Shown here one piece after another: positions 45,103-57,564 of a stretch of DNA of 64,000 bases. The position numbers were made by a program, and so were the translations under genes. The notes beneath the pieces are model-generated. The model did no database searches. It was not told the origin of the DNA and saw only the letters and a program-made list of their open reading frames with translations. Within the stretch, counting starts at the first letter, position 1, and each line of letters starts with the position of its first letter. This DNA comes from Russula earlei (lineage: Eukaryota; Basidiomycota; Agaricomycetes; Russulales; Russulaceae), in contig JAGFNK010000003.1 in NCBI GenBank assembly GCA_025769875.1, positions 124,001 to 188,000 on the forward strand. The letters run 5' to 3'.

Positions 45103-48100
45103 GAATTCTCTATCCCAAACTGGGTAGTTCCTTTCTGCTTTGTTGAACGCATGCAACATGTTCCCAATCATTTTCCTTTTTCCCCTTGGGTCTTTTTGGA
45201 ATAGGATTGCTCCAGTGGCGAACTGTGAAGTGTCAGTTTCTAGTTCATATGGGAGGTCTGGGTTGGCAGTGTACAGCTCAGGGTCATCACAGATCGCGGA
45301 TATCAGAGTTTCCAGGGCAGAGGTTGCTTCTGGGGTCCAATTGAAGGAGGTCCCCTTCTTGATGGTGAAAAAAATGGGGCGAGCGATTTTAGTGAAATCT
45401 CGGATGAATGGTCATTGGTAATTGAGGGTGCCCATGATTTGTTGTACCTGTTTCATGTTGTTTGGGGGTCTTGGCCAACTTTTGAGGCCAGTCCATTTTT
45501 ACAGGGTCGATTTTGAGTGTTCCTTGATTGATTCTAAAACCCAAGAAGTCGATTTCCTCTTGTTCAAAGGCACATTTGGATGCTTTAAGGAAATAGGAAT
45601 CCCTTTCCAGGAGATCAAGGAATTCATGTGTGATTTGTCAATGTAGGCATTCTTCTCCAGATCCTGTGGCTATTGCTACGTCATCCAGGTAGTTACAGGT
45701 GTTTTCTGGGTATTTGAGGAGCCAAGGTCTAAGGGTGTGGTTCATTGCTCGTTGAAAGGCTGCCAGTGCATTGGTGAAGCCAAAGCCCATTACCATAGGG
45801 ACGAAGGTACCAAATTGGGTTTTGAAAGCCCCCTTGTGTTGATCTTCCAGATGAATCAGAATATTGTTGTAGCCAGCCCTGACGTCAAACTTGCTGAATG
45901 TAGTTTTGCCCCTTAGTCGATGTAACTGTTCTTCCATGTTTGGCAAGGTGTGGTAGTCAGGAACTGTGGCATTATTGAGTTTTTGGTAGTCTACTACCAT
46001 TCTTGGGGCAGTGCCGTCCTTTTTCTGGACAAAAAAGATAGGGCATACAAAGTCCAAGGTGCCGTCCTTGATGAAACCCTTAGCTAGGTCTTCCTGAATT
46101 TGTCTTGACAACTCTTGTTTTTCATTCTGTGGGAGGGGGTAAGTCTGGCAATCAAGGAATTTGGGGGCGTCTGGTTTCAGGGTGATTTTGAAGTCAAGTT
46201 CTCCTCGACTAGGTGGGAGTCATTTGGCTGCTTCTTCTGAAAAGACCTTCTGATGGCATGAGTATTCTGGGGGAATGGAGGTCATTCCTGTCATGAACCA
46301 TTCTCCGGAGAGAGCCCTTGAAGGACCCTTCCTTATAGGAGGAAACCTAGCCTCTATGGTGTCACCCTGTTCACATGAGCAAAAGGGGTGAGTAGAGGTG
46401 TCCACAATATCGCACGCGCATTGTTGCGCGAGCGATTCTCGGCACAATCGACATACAGCAAGCCCCACTTAAAGGCAACCCTTCTAGCAACAAAAGACAG
46501 CATTAGGGCCTTCCTAAGGACCCTTTGGAACGACCCTAGGAACTCTACAATAGGTACTAACCTGGTATCAAAGGCCCTACAACGCGTTATTAGACCAACT
46601 CTAATAACTATAGAACGAACTATAAGGCAACACTAAGGACCTTAATAGAAGTATTAGGGTCGACTCTAAGGACCCTAATAGAACTATATAAGGGCCTTAT
46701 AAGATAACACTATTCCTAACCAAACTACAAGTCCTCAAATGACCGGCCCTAAACTAACTAACAGGAAATGAATCAGGTGCTTGCAGGTGCACTAAAACAG
46801 TGAACATGTGGACAATGGAAGCTCTTACTCATCAAGAGAAGCTTCTTACTCAGCAGCTTACTGAGCATGACCGAGCATGCTCAGTAAGCGTCCTCCGACT
46901 TCTTACTCATCACTCTATGGTGCTTGATAACAAGGTTATGACTTGTTCCCTATTTAGCAGTTCTCTTGTAGTATATAAGCGCTCAATAAAGTAGCGGACA
47001 GTCCTCAGACTGTCCATTTGTTTACGGCACTCTCCATCCCTGGGATACTCCTTTAAGGACCATCCCCTTGTGACTATCCTGGCCTCTTCCCTGCGTGATT
47101 GTTCTACTCTCACAGTGACAATACCTCTCTGGTACTGTATTTGTTGCTCCTCTGGACTCTACTCCTCGCCCACGTGGTCTTGGACGTCTACCGACTCGTC
47201 TTCAAGCTTATCCCTCGCTCTTGAACTGGATAGTTCAACAGTGAGTCTTGACAATTCTAACTTGTGCGATTCGGATCTTTGGTGGGCTCGTTGGAGATAC
47301 AGGGGTGAGAAGGACCCCTAAATGGTTTCTAAAATGACCGGTGCTCCAGTTGACAAGGGGGTTTAATGCCTTTAGGAATGGATAGCCTAGGATCATTCTG
47401 TCTTCTCCTAAGTTTGTAACATAGAAGGTGAGAAGTTGTGTGGTAGGACCATGTCATACAGCCATGTGAGCATAATGGGTTAGTGCTCCTCCTTGATTGT
47501 TTGTGCCATCTACATTAATGATGGGTCTGGGGGTTCTGAGGGTTTGAAGTGGGATTTGTAAATTTTCCACGATTCCTTGACTAATGAAGTTTTCTGTTGT
47601 GCCACTGTCTAGGAGCACTTGGCCAGTCTTCCCATTGGTTGTGATCATAAAAGGAACTTTCATTGAGTTTTCCTTATGGTTGACAATGGTATCTATTTGG
47701 GCCATAGTACTGACTGTTGTACCTTGGCCTAGAGAAAATCCTCCTTGAGGATGAGGTCCCAGAGCTTGGCTCTATCCTTTGCTGGTAATGCTTTCATACG
47801 GGCCACCATGGTGAAAGCTTCTTCCTCCTTGGGCAGTTCTGGGGTTGGTTCAAGTGGTGCGGGCCTTGGAGGGGGTGGAGGTTGTGTTTTTGGGACATTC
47901 CTTGCTTAGGTGGCCTTTTTCTCTGCAACAGAAGCAGCGCCCTTCTTTGGCTAACTGTTTCCTTTCTTCTTCCATAAGTTTCTTAAAGTTGGACTTGGCA
48001 GCATCCACTTGCATTCGGTCAGGGAGGTGAGTTCTGTGTTCCATGGTGGGGAAGGTCTTCCTTCCTTTGAGTTTCTCTCTGATGGTGATAAAGCAGCGGT

Positions 48101-49218
48101 GTTGTCTTCTAGCCTCTTCTTTCCATTCTTGGAGGGTGGTGGGCCAGGTATCTCTATTGAGGATTGCGGTGTAGAGTCCTCATTTGAGCCCATTCTTGAA
48201 ACTTTCAATGGCAATTACATCAGTTTCAGGCCATCCAGTTTTGGCCAATAGTTGTTCAAAAATGGAAATGTAGTCATCAAGAGACTCTTTCATTTCATGT
48301 TTAGTAAGAGCTGCCTGAGCGTCTTCCTTTTCTGCCATGTTGGTGAATTTGAATGTGAAATCTGTGACAAAGTCATTCCACAGTGCTTCATCCATTCTGT
48401 TGACAGGGTTTTGGGCCCTGTTCACCTTCTCCCTGAGTGCGGTTGCCTGTGAGTTGACCCATCCTTCCACTTTTTCTCCCTGAATGTAGGAGAGGGCCAG
48501 CATTGTTTGTTTGAAAGGAGAAACCATTACTGCCTTGTCATCATTAAGGCCCCAGTACAAGTTAAATTCCATGAAGTGTTTTGTTTTGTTTCTTTCCCCT
48601 GTGAATGCTGAAGGTTCTTTGCCACTAAGGGACCCATTGGTACCTTGCAGTGCTGGAGCAGCTGCCTGAGGAGGTGGGGCGACGAACTGGGGGGGCCTGA
48701 GCAGCCATCCGAGGGGCCTGAGTGGTGGCCTGGGGTGGTTGTACAGCAACTTGGGGTTGGGTTGCCATAATGGGTTCAGGGGGGTTCTGTGGTTTGAGTT
48801 CTAGGGTTTCAATGGGTTCCTGGTTTTCAGGGTGGTCTTCTGGTTCTAATGCAGGGGATTCAAAGGGTGTCTGAGTTTCAACAGTGTTTTCTGGTTCTGG
48901 GGGTGTGCCTTCTATTGAAGAGGCTTCTGACTCTGATGGTGGTTCGTAGAGAGGATCGTTTTCCCTCCAATAGCCTAATCCAAGGCTGTTTCTGATGAGT
49001 TCTAGATCCTGGTGGGTGTAGAGCTGTCCTCTTCTGAGTTGTTGCTCAAACCAACAGTTGTTGATAAATTCAACCAGTAGTTCCTTGTTGTTTTCAGTGG
49101 TGACATAACAGAGAAAGGTGTGGAAGCTGTCCCAAGTGGCAGTTCCTACAACATGTTGGGGGAGGTCTGGGGAGGGTCTAGGTTGGACGCGGATCCAGCT
49201 GGTTTGTTGGTAATTCAA
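45103..49218 (-). pseudogene. Gypsy-2 gag-pol, truncated and interrupted
   Basis: On the minus strand from 49218: gag N-terminus (WDSFHTFLCYVTTENNKELL; proline/glutamate-rich linker), capsid-like GERNKTKHFMEFNLYWGLND and ALSYIQGEKVEGWVNSQATA, zinc knuckle CFCCREKGHLSKEC (47910-47950), aspartic protease VLLDSGTTENFISQGI (near 47600), LTR-B8, then the RT N-terminal block (AKGFIKDGTLDFVCPIFFVQ), RT core (KFDVRAGYNNILI, MGFGFTNALAAFQRAMN, catalytic NYLDDVAIATG near 45690) and RNase H (ETDTSQFATGAILFQKDPKG) ending at YPVWDREFL, where the Harbinger element begins. Stops occur (for example near 46220). The integrase and 3' LTR are missing. Confidence 0.92.
46289..47253 (+). repeat. Solo LTR, family B (B8), in Gypsy-2 pol
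   Basis: 965 bp. The flanks ATTCC and ATTCT differ by one C/T change. It sits between protease and RT of Gypsy-2. A TATATAAGC box, then TCAATAAAGT, lies at 46974-46990. Confidence 0.92.
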
Positions 49219-49255
49219 GGTTGATCTCCAGAATGGAGTAGGGAAGCTTAGCTTG

Positions 49256-49850
49256 TGTTACGGCGTCGCAGCCATAGGAGCGTTAGCTCAAGGTTCAGTG
49301 GGGCCAAGTCCCTGTGACTTGGTTCAAAGGTTTGGTGGGGCCGGCTCAAGGAGACCGGATCAAGGGTTTAGCATCTCAAGGTTGAGTCAGACAATGACTC
49401 AGTCTGCAGACAGAGTCAATCTTCTGGTTTCACAGAAGAGGAGGACAATGATAGAGCAAGAGAGGAGTAAGAGGAACGCAAGAGTTCCTCCTAGTGTGTT
49501 GATGTCAAACAAGGTAAGAGCCAGCACAAACAAGTTGTGATTTGAGAGAGGATACAGGGCAAAGGGATGCGACAGGAAATGGGACAAAGCTAAGCTTTTG
49601 GGGCATTCCCCAGCTTCTACAGGCACTTAAATACTGTATCTAGCAAGGCTGTACAGTACCATATGCAGAACAATAGATAAAGGTGAACCAATAGCAAAAT
49701 GAACTCTAAACAATAGGTGAAACACAATAGGTGAAACAATAGGGACCATCAAGATCAAGGGATGAAACAGTAACCAAGGGGATGAGGGTGAAAGTAGAGA
49801 ACAATAAGAAGTGTCTTAGGGATGAACCAAAAGAGGGGTAGATCACAACA
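49256..49850 (-). repeat. Gypsy-2 5' LTR
   Basis: On the plus strand it reads TGTTACGGCG to GATCACAACA, 595 bp. Its right end cuts the Copia-2 gag frame exactly at 49851, and its left end lies 38 bp from the Gypsy-2 gag ATG. A TATTTAAG box on the minus strand fits the direction of gag-pol. The partner LTR is not in the window at the expected place. Confidence 0.75.
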
Positions 49851-50831
49851 ATTGCAGCCCACGCTTTGGTCTCCACTAGCTCAGCTGAAACGGCCATATC
49901 CTTTGGCCCAGCATTGGATTTCTTCCGTCCACCATCCTTCCCCTCACGCTGTCTTGGCCCTTGACCCTCCTTGCCGCGTCCTTTTGCCCAACAGTCAGAC
50001 TTCATATGCCCCTTTTTATGGCAATTGAAACATTCAATATCAGTGTTTCTTGCCTTTCTTCTTTTGGGCATCAGCAGTAAAGGCCTCTTCTTGGGCCTTG
50101 GAATTGGCATCTAAGGTACGTTGATCAAACTCATCAGTGATCAGTTTGATAATTGTGTCAGCAGTAACTGCATGTCCACCAATATAGGCAGAAGTGGCAA
50201 TGGCATTGCATGAATGTCAATAGGAAGGGGGCAGTGATCCCATCAAGATCGCTGCATATTCGTCATCAGGTATGGTTTTTCCCATGGATCCGAGTTGCTC
50301 TCAGAGGTCAGCCACCTTCTCTAGGTGCATCCGAACATTATCTTCTTCCCCGCAACGCATTGATTGTAGTCGCTGCTTCAGGTCAACTATTATCATTTGG
50401 GTGTGCGTTTCAAATAATGCTTTGAGTGCGTCCCACACTTCTTTAGTGTTTGTTTTATTTCTGATTTGCATAAAGATGCTATTGGGGATTGATGCCCCTA
50501 TTAGCTGTTTTACTGTGGCATTGTCCATATCCCATCAGGCTTGCAGCATCAAGTGGCCCATGTTGCCAATAGCGGTGTATGCTGCCGAGATGCTGACTTT
50601 GGTAAGATGTTCTGTCAGCCCTCGAGATTGGAAAGTCCACATCATGCAGTCACAGTAAGTGACCCAATTACTGCCATTGCTGGCCAACTTTTCAATAGGG
50701 ACTTTAAGGTTGTCCATTGTATTTGTTACAAGTGAATGAATGGAAGTTTTAGTTTTGTTAATGGCAATAAGCAGGGCCCATAACCTGGTGAGAAAGGGTC
50801 CAGGTACAGGTGATGAAATGGTGGAAATCAC
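49851..50831 (-). pseudogene. Copia-2 gag, interrupted by Gypsy-2
   Basis: Minus-strand frames from 50831 read LKVPIEKLASNGSNWVTYCD and FQSRGLTEHL, then MDNATVKQLIGASIPNSIFM, NTKEVWDALKALFETHTQ and DLKQRLQSMRCGEEDNVRMH (UBN2-type copia gag), and finish with a zinc knuckle CFNCHKKGHMKSDCW (near 50010) and ELVETKAWAAI. There the Gypsy-2 LTR begins. Frame changes and stops separate the pieces. Confidence 0.85.
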
Positions 50832-51086
50832 TTGAATTCATGGGCCCACGTGAGGGCCATAGTTAAATCACAAGTACACTACAGGCTTGGTAATCGTACA
50901 CCAAAGTACATACTGTAAGTAATTTTTTTATGACTTTATGTATGATGTCATATGAGATCATAACAAACAGAACGTACATATTCATCATGGATACAAAATA
51001 TAAATATAATATACGTGAGCATGTGAAACATATAACAAAAAAACATACATTTACATCATCTACTGTATGTACAATGCCCTTAAGTA

Positions 51087-51629
51087 TGTTAAGATCTGAC
51101 TGATCTTATTACCAACTCTTAGTGAAAGAGTTGCTTGATTTAGTTCAGGCACTAGACTTCGAATCCTTTGATATTATCTCAGGAAGAATAGATGTAAGAG
51201 GAGAGAGGGGGCCTCTTTCACTTAGAGCTGTTACTATAATTTGTTTAGATTGTTGACAAGATGATTGTTTCTTGAAAAGAGTAAGTCAAGTGTAGGGCTC
51301 AACTTCTTAGTACCACAGACTATTTATACGATATCTCAACAACTACTGATCCGATTCATATGAAACTTGGGGTGCACATAGCTGAGAACCAGTAGTATCC
51401 AAATACGTAAAGCGCAATTCAAGAATGTCAGAAATGACTCACGCATGAGTCATTCTTTCCTAGTATCTGTCATCAACCAGTAAGTAGTGAGTAAGCCATT
51501 ACTGATCAATGAATAAGCAGATCAGTAAGCAATCACTAAGCCAGATGAGTAAGCACATATGAGTAAGCAGAGATGAGTCACCAAAGCATAGGTAAGCCAA
51601 TGAGAGCGCAAAACACAAGAATCCTAACA
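51087..51629 (-). repeat. Solo LTR, family C (C2)
   Basis: 543 bp, TGTTAAGATC to ATCCTAACA, with perfect target duplication AAGTA (51082-51086 and 51630-51634). Same AGTAAGC-rich 3' half as C1. Confidence 0.94.
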
Positions 51630-54460
51630 AAGTATCTGAGAGTGTCCCTAATTATTTTATCTGTAATTACTATCAAACTGTTTTCACAATCACTTTGTGC
51701 TAGCTACCGATTGTGTTAGATCATACTATCAATTTGCTATTGTACACATTGCAGCAACTGAGCTGAAACACTTAGGTGGCCTGGGCCTGTGGACTGCCCA
51801 GACAGTTTGAGCCAATGCATCAACACCTCGGCTACTCTTTATCTCAACACCAACCAGATGAGTTCTTGTAGGCCTCCACCCACTTAGTCAAATTCTTTCT
51901 AAACAACCCCTTTGTCACATCCCTCCTTTGGACAAACCCTGCCACAGCCATGCCAACCAAAGAGCTAAACACACTCCAGATAAGGTCTACCAGTCTGGAG
52001 TCCATGCTTACCCAACTGGTGAAATCCACAACTGATGCTAGAATGGATATCCACACATCAGGAAAAAATGAAAATGCTATGTAGCGCTATATAACTACCA
52101 TAGCGTCTGTAGCAACTTTACAACCATCAAGGTTTCATGTCTACATAGCAACCTACCAAACTCTATATAGCCGCCACCAGGGTTATATAGAGCACCATTG
52201 ACTACATTTCTTCTACCAATGCTACATAAATCATACAATGTTATATCAACAACATAAATATACATTTCTTCCCATCATCAACCATACCTATGTAGCCTGC
52301 CACATGCTTATGTTCTACCGATTGCAACATTGTTATGATAAACAACTCAGGCACTTAAATTCACACAAATGTCAGGAAACAATATATATTTCACATATCA
52401 ACGCTAACTAATATTTTTGAACTACAGTCAGATACTCACCTCCGTGGCACTGTTCCAGCTCTCACACGTGGGCACTTCTTGGGACTGCACCCGTAGCCAT
52501 TATCGTCATTTGCATATGCATTCTAAGTGGCGTCTCGTTGTTGCTCCATATGTCCATTTCTCCCCCTGAGCACTTGACGAAAGGCTGGAGAGTATGAGAG
52601 AGTGCACAAAAACAAAAAGGAATAACGCACCTGTTCACTGTTCATCGGCCTGTGCCCGGGAGTGAGGGCCACCTTCTCTCATTTCTTGGACTTGGACAGT
52701 GGTGTCGGTGGCTTTGTCACGGTAAGAGGAGGCATCAAGGACAATGCAGAAGACAGCACCAGGGTACAGGTAAGTCGAGACATGAACGTGTGTTCAACAT
52801 TTTGAAGCCGTGTGAAGCCTGTGCAAAGGAAAGCAGAGGGGAGTGACAAAAAAATAAAAAGCGAAAAAAGGGGGGGAAAGGGTAATGCACAGAATGCATA
52901 AGACACTCATTGAAGATGCCGAGCATGGTTGTACTTGTCACTGTGACAGTGAGATTGCACAAGTAAAAGGAAACCCGAAACGCACATTGGCGAGACCTAG
53001 GGAGAGGGTCGCACTTTCGTTTTCTGTGATGTGCCCATCCCCTGAAATACCATTTCCTGCGTGCGGGAGCTCGCTTTCAGTTCAAGCATACTTTACCTTC
53101 AAGCAATGCATGTTTTCCCCTGCACGCGATTTTACTTAAGTTGTTTGTGTGCATTTTTTTTTCTTTCACTTAAATACAAGTCCTCTCATATGTCATTGTC
53201 ATCCCCATCATCACCACTGCAGTGACACAGAAGAAGGGAGTGAGAAGGCAGCTTGAAGGCCAACAAGAGGCTGTTTAGTAAGAAGGAGAGGGGAGATGAT
53301 GAGAGAGTGCGTGAAAACAAACAAAAAACACACCCGTGGAAACAACATGGCATGGGAAAACTCGAAAACTTGAATGACTTGGGTAATAGCTGGTGAAAAC
53401 TTGATGAAACTGGCAGCTTGGGAGTCTTGAACTGGGACCATGGGGAAGGAAGAGTGGGGAGGAGAGGGGAAAGAGGGGAAGAATGATGGCAAAAGAAAAT
53501 GAATGCGATTAGTAAAAATGAAGAGGCCGTCGTCAAAAAAGGTTTGAAGTCGATGAGTTGCACATGGTTGGCCTTTCTTACCTTGTGCCTTGCCATCACA
53601 TATGTCAACATCCCATTGCATACTCACATAGACAAGCAAGCAGCATTTTTGACCACTCTCACTTGCATGTTCCCCATGTGCTCTCTCCCCTCTCCTCTCC
53701 TTTGCACTGTAAGGTGAGTTGCGGGCTTGGACATGGATCACGGTGGACTGGCCAACACTGACCAAGCGTCACCCACACCCACCACAAGAGACAAGTCAAC
53801 AAGTCAACAGCCGAACGCCCAACACACGTGCCTCACAACTCCCTCTCTCCACCATGTCACACACACAAGCACACCACACCCTCTGCCTCTTGCCTCCAAT
53901 GCACACACTCACTCCTCCGCCTCCAACGTTGCTACCACCCACGTGCACCTGTACGCATACCCCCATGCTCACCCCCATGCGCACACACACTTGCCTGCAC
54001 ACCCGCCACTGCCTCATCAGGCAGAAGTCCCCAATGCTCGAGACCTGGCCGACCACCCCTTCATGGCATTTCAGCCACACCAACTAGTGCCCACTCATTG
54101 CTACAGCCCCCTTTACTATACCCTTCCAAAGCCTAGCTTTGTTACACCTGTCGCCTCAAACGCTGCGATCACATGCATCCATACCCATTTATCTCAGAAT
54201 ACATTTACCTCTCTTTAGCTACTCTCATTCTAGGATACCATTTAGTCTGGCTCCAGTCCCAATGTACATAAAAACCAGCCTTTGTCTCTAGGACGAAAGC
54301 AAGAAAGGAAGGAAATAGAAAGAAAGCAAGCAAGCAAGAAACCCTTTCCCCCCACTTCGACTGACTCACGCGTGCAGCCACCTCCCATCAGGAGAGGAGA
54401 GGCGAGAAAGAATGGCCACCATCAGTAAGGCTTGATAGTGCAATATAATTATAATAACCA
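51630..54460. other. Decayed repeat DNA, no assignable gene
   Basis: A minus frame at 51844-52056 (SMDSRLVDLIWSVFSSLVGM; LTKWVEAYKNSSGW) looks like part of a real protein, but I cannot identify it. 52050-52400 is AT-rich, and GCTATATA/CTACATA words are frequent. 52600-54250 has low-complexity overlapping frames (His/Pro/Thr-rich near 53830-54080) that are not credible genes. A purine run lies at 52840-52880. Confidence 0.4.
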
Positions 54461-54575
54461 ATAGTCTCCATAGAGCAATGTAATGAACAATTGTCTCCAT
54501 AGTGCAATGTAATAAACCGATTGTCTCCATAGTGCAATGTAGTAAACTGATCATCTCCATAGAATATAGTCATAA
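54461..54575. repeat. Minisatellite, about four 30-bp units
   Basis: The unit is built around TTGTCTCCATAGTGCAATGT followed by A(A/G)TAAAC(C/T)G. Successive GTCTCCATAG starts are about 30 bp apart. The units diverge towards both ends. Confidence 0.75.
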
Positions 54576-54675
54576 ACTACTGGAACTACATTGAGCAATA
54601 TAGACTTACTATGATGCTATAGAGCACTACATAGTATGTTGTTGTGCTATGGTGTCTATGGTGTCTACACAATTA

Positions 54676-57562
54676 TTGCCGTTTTCAGCGCACTTGGCGG
54701 AGCTTGAATTCCACCCAAATTGGCGCAGAAACCCCCTCAAACATGTGGGATGAATATCTCCCTCAAAACAGCTTCAATTCATATGAAACTTATTGTCCCT
54801 GAATCGCCTGAATGAGAACTAGGCAGCCCCATTGTTTTCATGAGATTTGAGTGAGAATTGGTGGAGCTGGACTCAAGCCACCTCCACATGTGTATTAGAT
54901 GAATTACAACTCAAAATCATGGTCTATATCTATTATTTTTCCCTCATGTTGTACCCATGGGCTGTCTTGAGGCAGCCCCATAGTGTTTTTGACTCAAGTG
55001 TTGTGGTGTGCAACATTGTTTTCAGTGTGATCGGAGTGACGGCCAGCCACTCATTGCCCCTCTTACCTCTCCATTCTGACCATACACATACCCTGCACCC
55101 ATGCCCACTCCAGCCTCCATCCCTACATCATGCACCATCGCCTCCACCTCACCTGCCTTGCCCATCGTCCCTGTGGTTCCCACCTTGTCCACCGTTCCTG
55201 TCACCTCGTTCACTGCCGCCATCCTCGACTCGCCAGCCATCATTGCCTCGGCTCCACCTGCCCTCGCCGTCCCAGCATTGCCCCGCATTCGCCATCATTC
55301 GCCACCTCATCTGTCCCCACCACCATAGCCTCAGCCATGACATCGCCTATCACCACTGTCCCCGTCTTAGCCCAACCAGCTCCTGCGCCCTCAGTGTCAC
55401 CTGCTATGGCCACTGTCTCAGCTCCATGCACAACCACCATCTCAACCTCGCCCACCAACATTTTAGTGCCGCCCGCCACTTCAGCCCTCGCAGCCTCAGT
55501 CTGCCACCCCTGCCTTCGTCTCATCCACTCCCGCGCCCTCAGTCGTCTCGTTGCCCTCAGTCTTGTCCGTCGCCTCGTCCGTCGCCACAGTAGCCTCAGT
55601 CGTGCCAGCTGCCGACTTCGCATCAGTCTCCATCTTAGCCTCGCCCAGTACTCGTCAGTTCAGCCTAGTCCGTCATAGCACCAGCATCGCCAGCCACCGC
55701 CGTCTCCACCCTGCCCTCAGCCTCAGCCTTCTCAGTCTCAGCCGCTGCCACCGCGCCCCTAGTTTTGCCAGCCGTCTCCATTGCCCCAGCTTCAGATCAG
55801 TCAACCGCCGCCACCACGCTCTTAGCCTTGCCAGCCGCCTTAGTCTCGTCAGCCGCCACCATAGCCTCAGCCTCAGCCACCGATGTCTTAGCGCCACACG
55901 CCACCGTCTCCACCACCGTCTCACAAGCCACCGCCGCCACGCCCTTGTCAGCCACAGCCACCATCGCCCCTGTGTTGCCCTCAGTTGTCGCCTCCGCCCC
56001 GTCCACCTCCACCATCGCACCAGCTCAGTCCACTGCCACCTTCTCAGTCTCAGCCTCAGTCTTCTCAGTCTCAGCCGCTGCTTTAGTAGTTTCACACGAC
56101 ACCAGCACCGCCGCACCGTTGCAACCCCTCGCCACCAGCACCACCCCAGAAGACCAAGAAGGCCTCGGCCATGAACTTAGCCACAACACGCCACAACAGG
56201 AGCAGAAGCCGCTGCCGCAGGAGAAGCAGTTGCCGACACCAACAGCACACCGCACGCCGCCTCCCACATTGCCTCCCCATCCATTCGTGCGCTCTCGCCC
56301 ACGTCTGCTGCCGACACCTGCAGTGGAGACGACCCCGCCACCGCGCAAGCCGCCCAACACATCCTCTTTCTCGAGTCCTCACCACCTACATCTCTATCTA
56401 CGAACTCACGCTCACCGCCTACACCTTCACTCCTCGTCCATGCCTGCTGCCACCACCTGCAATGGAGATGACCACGCCGCCACCGCCACAAGACAACACC
56501 ACCACCACGCAGCCGCCATCTCGTCACCGCCACCCTTGTCTCCATCGCCTCCATTTCCCATCGCCCTCGCCTCTTCCGTCATTGCCATCACCGATCGCCA
56601 CCTTCGCCTCTTCCGCAGCACGCGTCTTCCGCAGCACAAGCAGCCGTGACCGCTGCCTCAATTCAGATGTGAAAGGCTCAAAACACTCGCATTCAGACGC
56701 TTGACTGAGGATGGTCAAAGTTTCAAGCCCCTGGGAGGTGTAAGGAAGATTATGGCTGGCCTCGAAATCACATGTGAAAATGCGACACGACACGACATGA
56801 GACTGACACCTCAGCTCCCTTTCATCCCTTGCCACCTCCCTCTCGTTCCAGGCAGTCCACTGACTGCACACCACAAGCCATCTCGTGTGCGACATCAAGA
56901 CCTTGATTGCATCGCCCAGCCCTTGCCACCGACCATGCGCGCATGCACACCTCAGCACACTAGACGTGTTCGCGTCTCAAGCCTTTCATGACCGCCTTGA
57001 CCGTCTCAACCAGTCTTGATTCACTTTCATGCCATTCATCTCTAGTACCTCTCTCCTGTATATAAAAACACCCTAGCTACTCTGTAGTAGAAAGAGTTCA
57101 GAATAGGACCCCTCTTTGCAACCCACTCCTCTCTGTCTGTGAAAAACAAGAAGGATGGTCAGAATCGAGAGGTGAGAGGGGTGATGAGTGGCTGGCCACG
57201 ACTCCAATCGCACTGGAAACAACGTTGCACACCACAACACTTGAGTCAAAAACACTATGGGGCTGCCTCAAGACAGCCCATGGGTACAACATGAGGGAAA
57301 AATAATAGATATAGACCATGATTTTGAGTTGTAATTCATCTAATACACATGTGGAGGTGGCTTGAGTCCAGCTCCACCAATTCTCACTCAAATCTCATGA
57401 AAACAATGGGGCTGCCTAGCCCTCATTCAGGCGATTCAGGGGCAATAATTTTCATATGAATTGAAGCTGTTTTGAGGGAGATATTCATCCCACATGTTTG
57501 AGGGGGTTTCTGCGCCGATTTGAGTGGAATTCAAGCTCCGCCAAGTGCACTGAAAACGGCAA
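54676..57562. mobile_element. 2.9-kb element with long terminal inverted repeats, family unknown
   Basis: The left terminus 54676-55082 and the right terminus 57160-57562 are inverted copies of about 405 bp with scattered substitutions. The outermost bases are TTGCCGTTTTCAG, flanked by TA on both sides (54674-54675 and 57563-57564). A TA duplication would suit Tc1/mariner-like or other TA-targeting groups, but no transposase was found. The core (55090-56640) is a C-rich, quasi-repetitive stretch, and a TATATAAA box lies at 57058. Confidence 0.75.
55083..56650 (+). repeat. Low-complexity Ala/Ser/Thr/Pro-coding core of the TIR element
   Basis: The plus strand is built of degenerate CC-A/G-T triplets (GCCTCAG, GCCACC, TCAGTCTCAGCC). 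Pieces in three frames encode Ala/Ser/Thr/Val/Pro-rich chains (for example VVPTLSTVPVTSFTAAI, then SPAMATVSAPCTTTISTSPT and SVLSVASSVATVASVVPAAD). One longer frame (55765-56649) is open mainly because of composition. The pieces may descend from one repeat-rich ORF broken by frameshifts. Confidence 0.5.
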
Positions 57563-57564
57563 TA

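Noticed and set aside
53830..54220. His/Pro/Thr-rich open frames on both strands
   Set aside because: Three overlapping frames in cytosine-rich DNA with no conserved motif; not a gene.
55765..56649. 294-codon plus-strand frame as a gene
   Set aside because: Composition-driven Ala/Ser/Thr/Pro/His chain in low-complexity DNA. Neighbouring frames are equally open and the best protein-like path changes frame several times.
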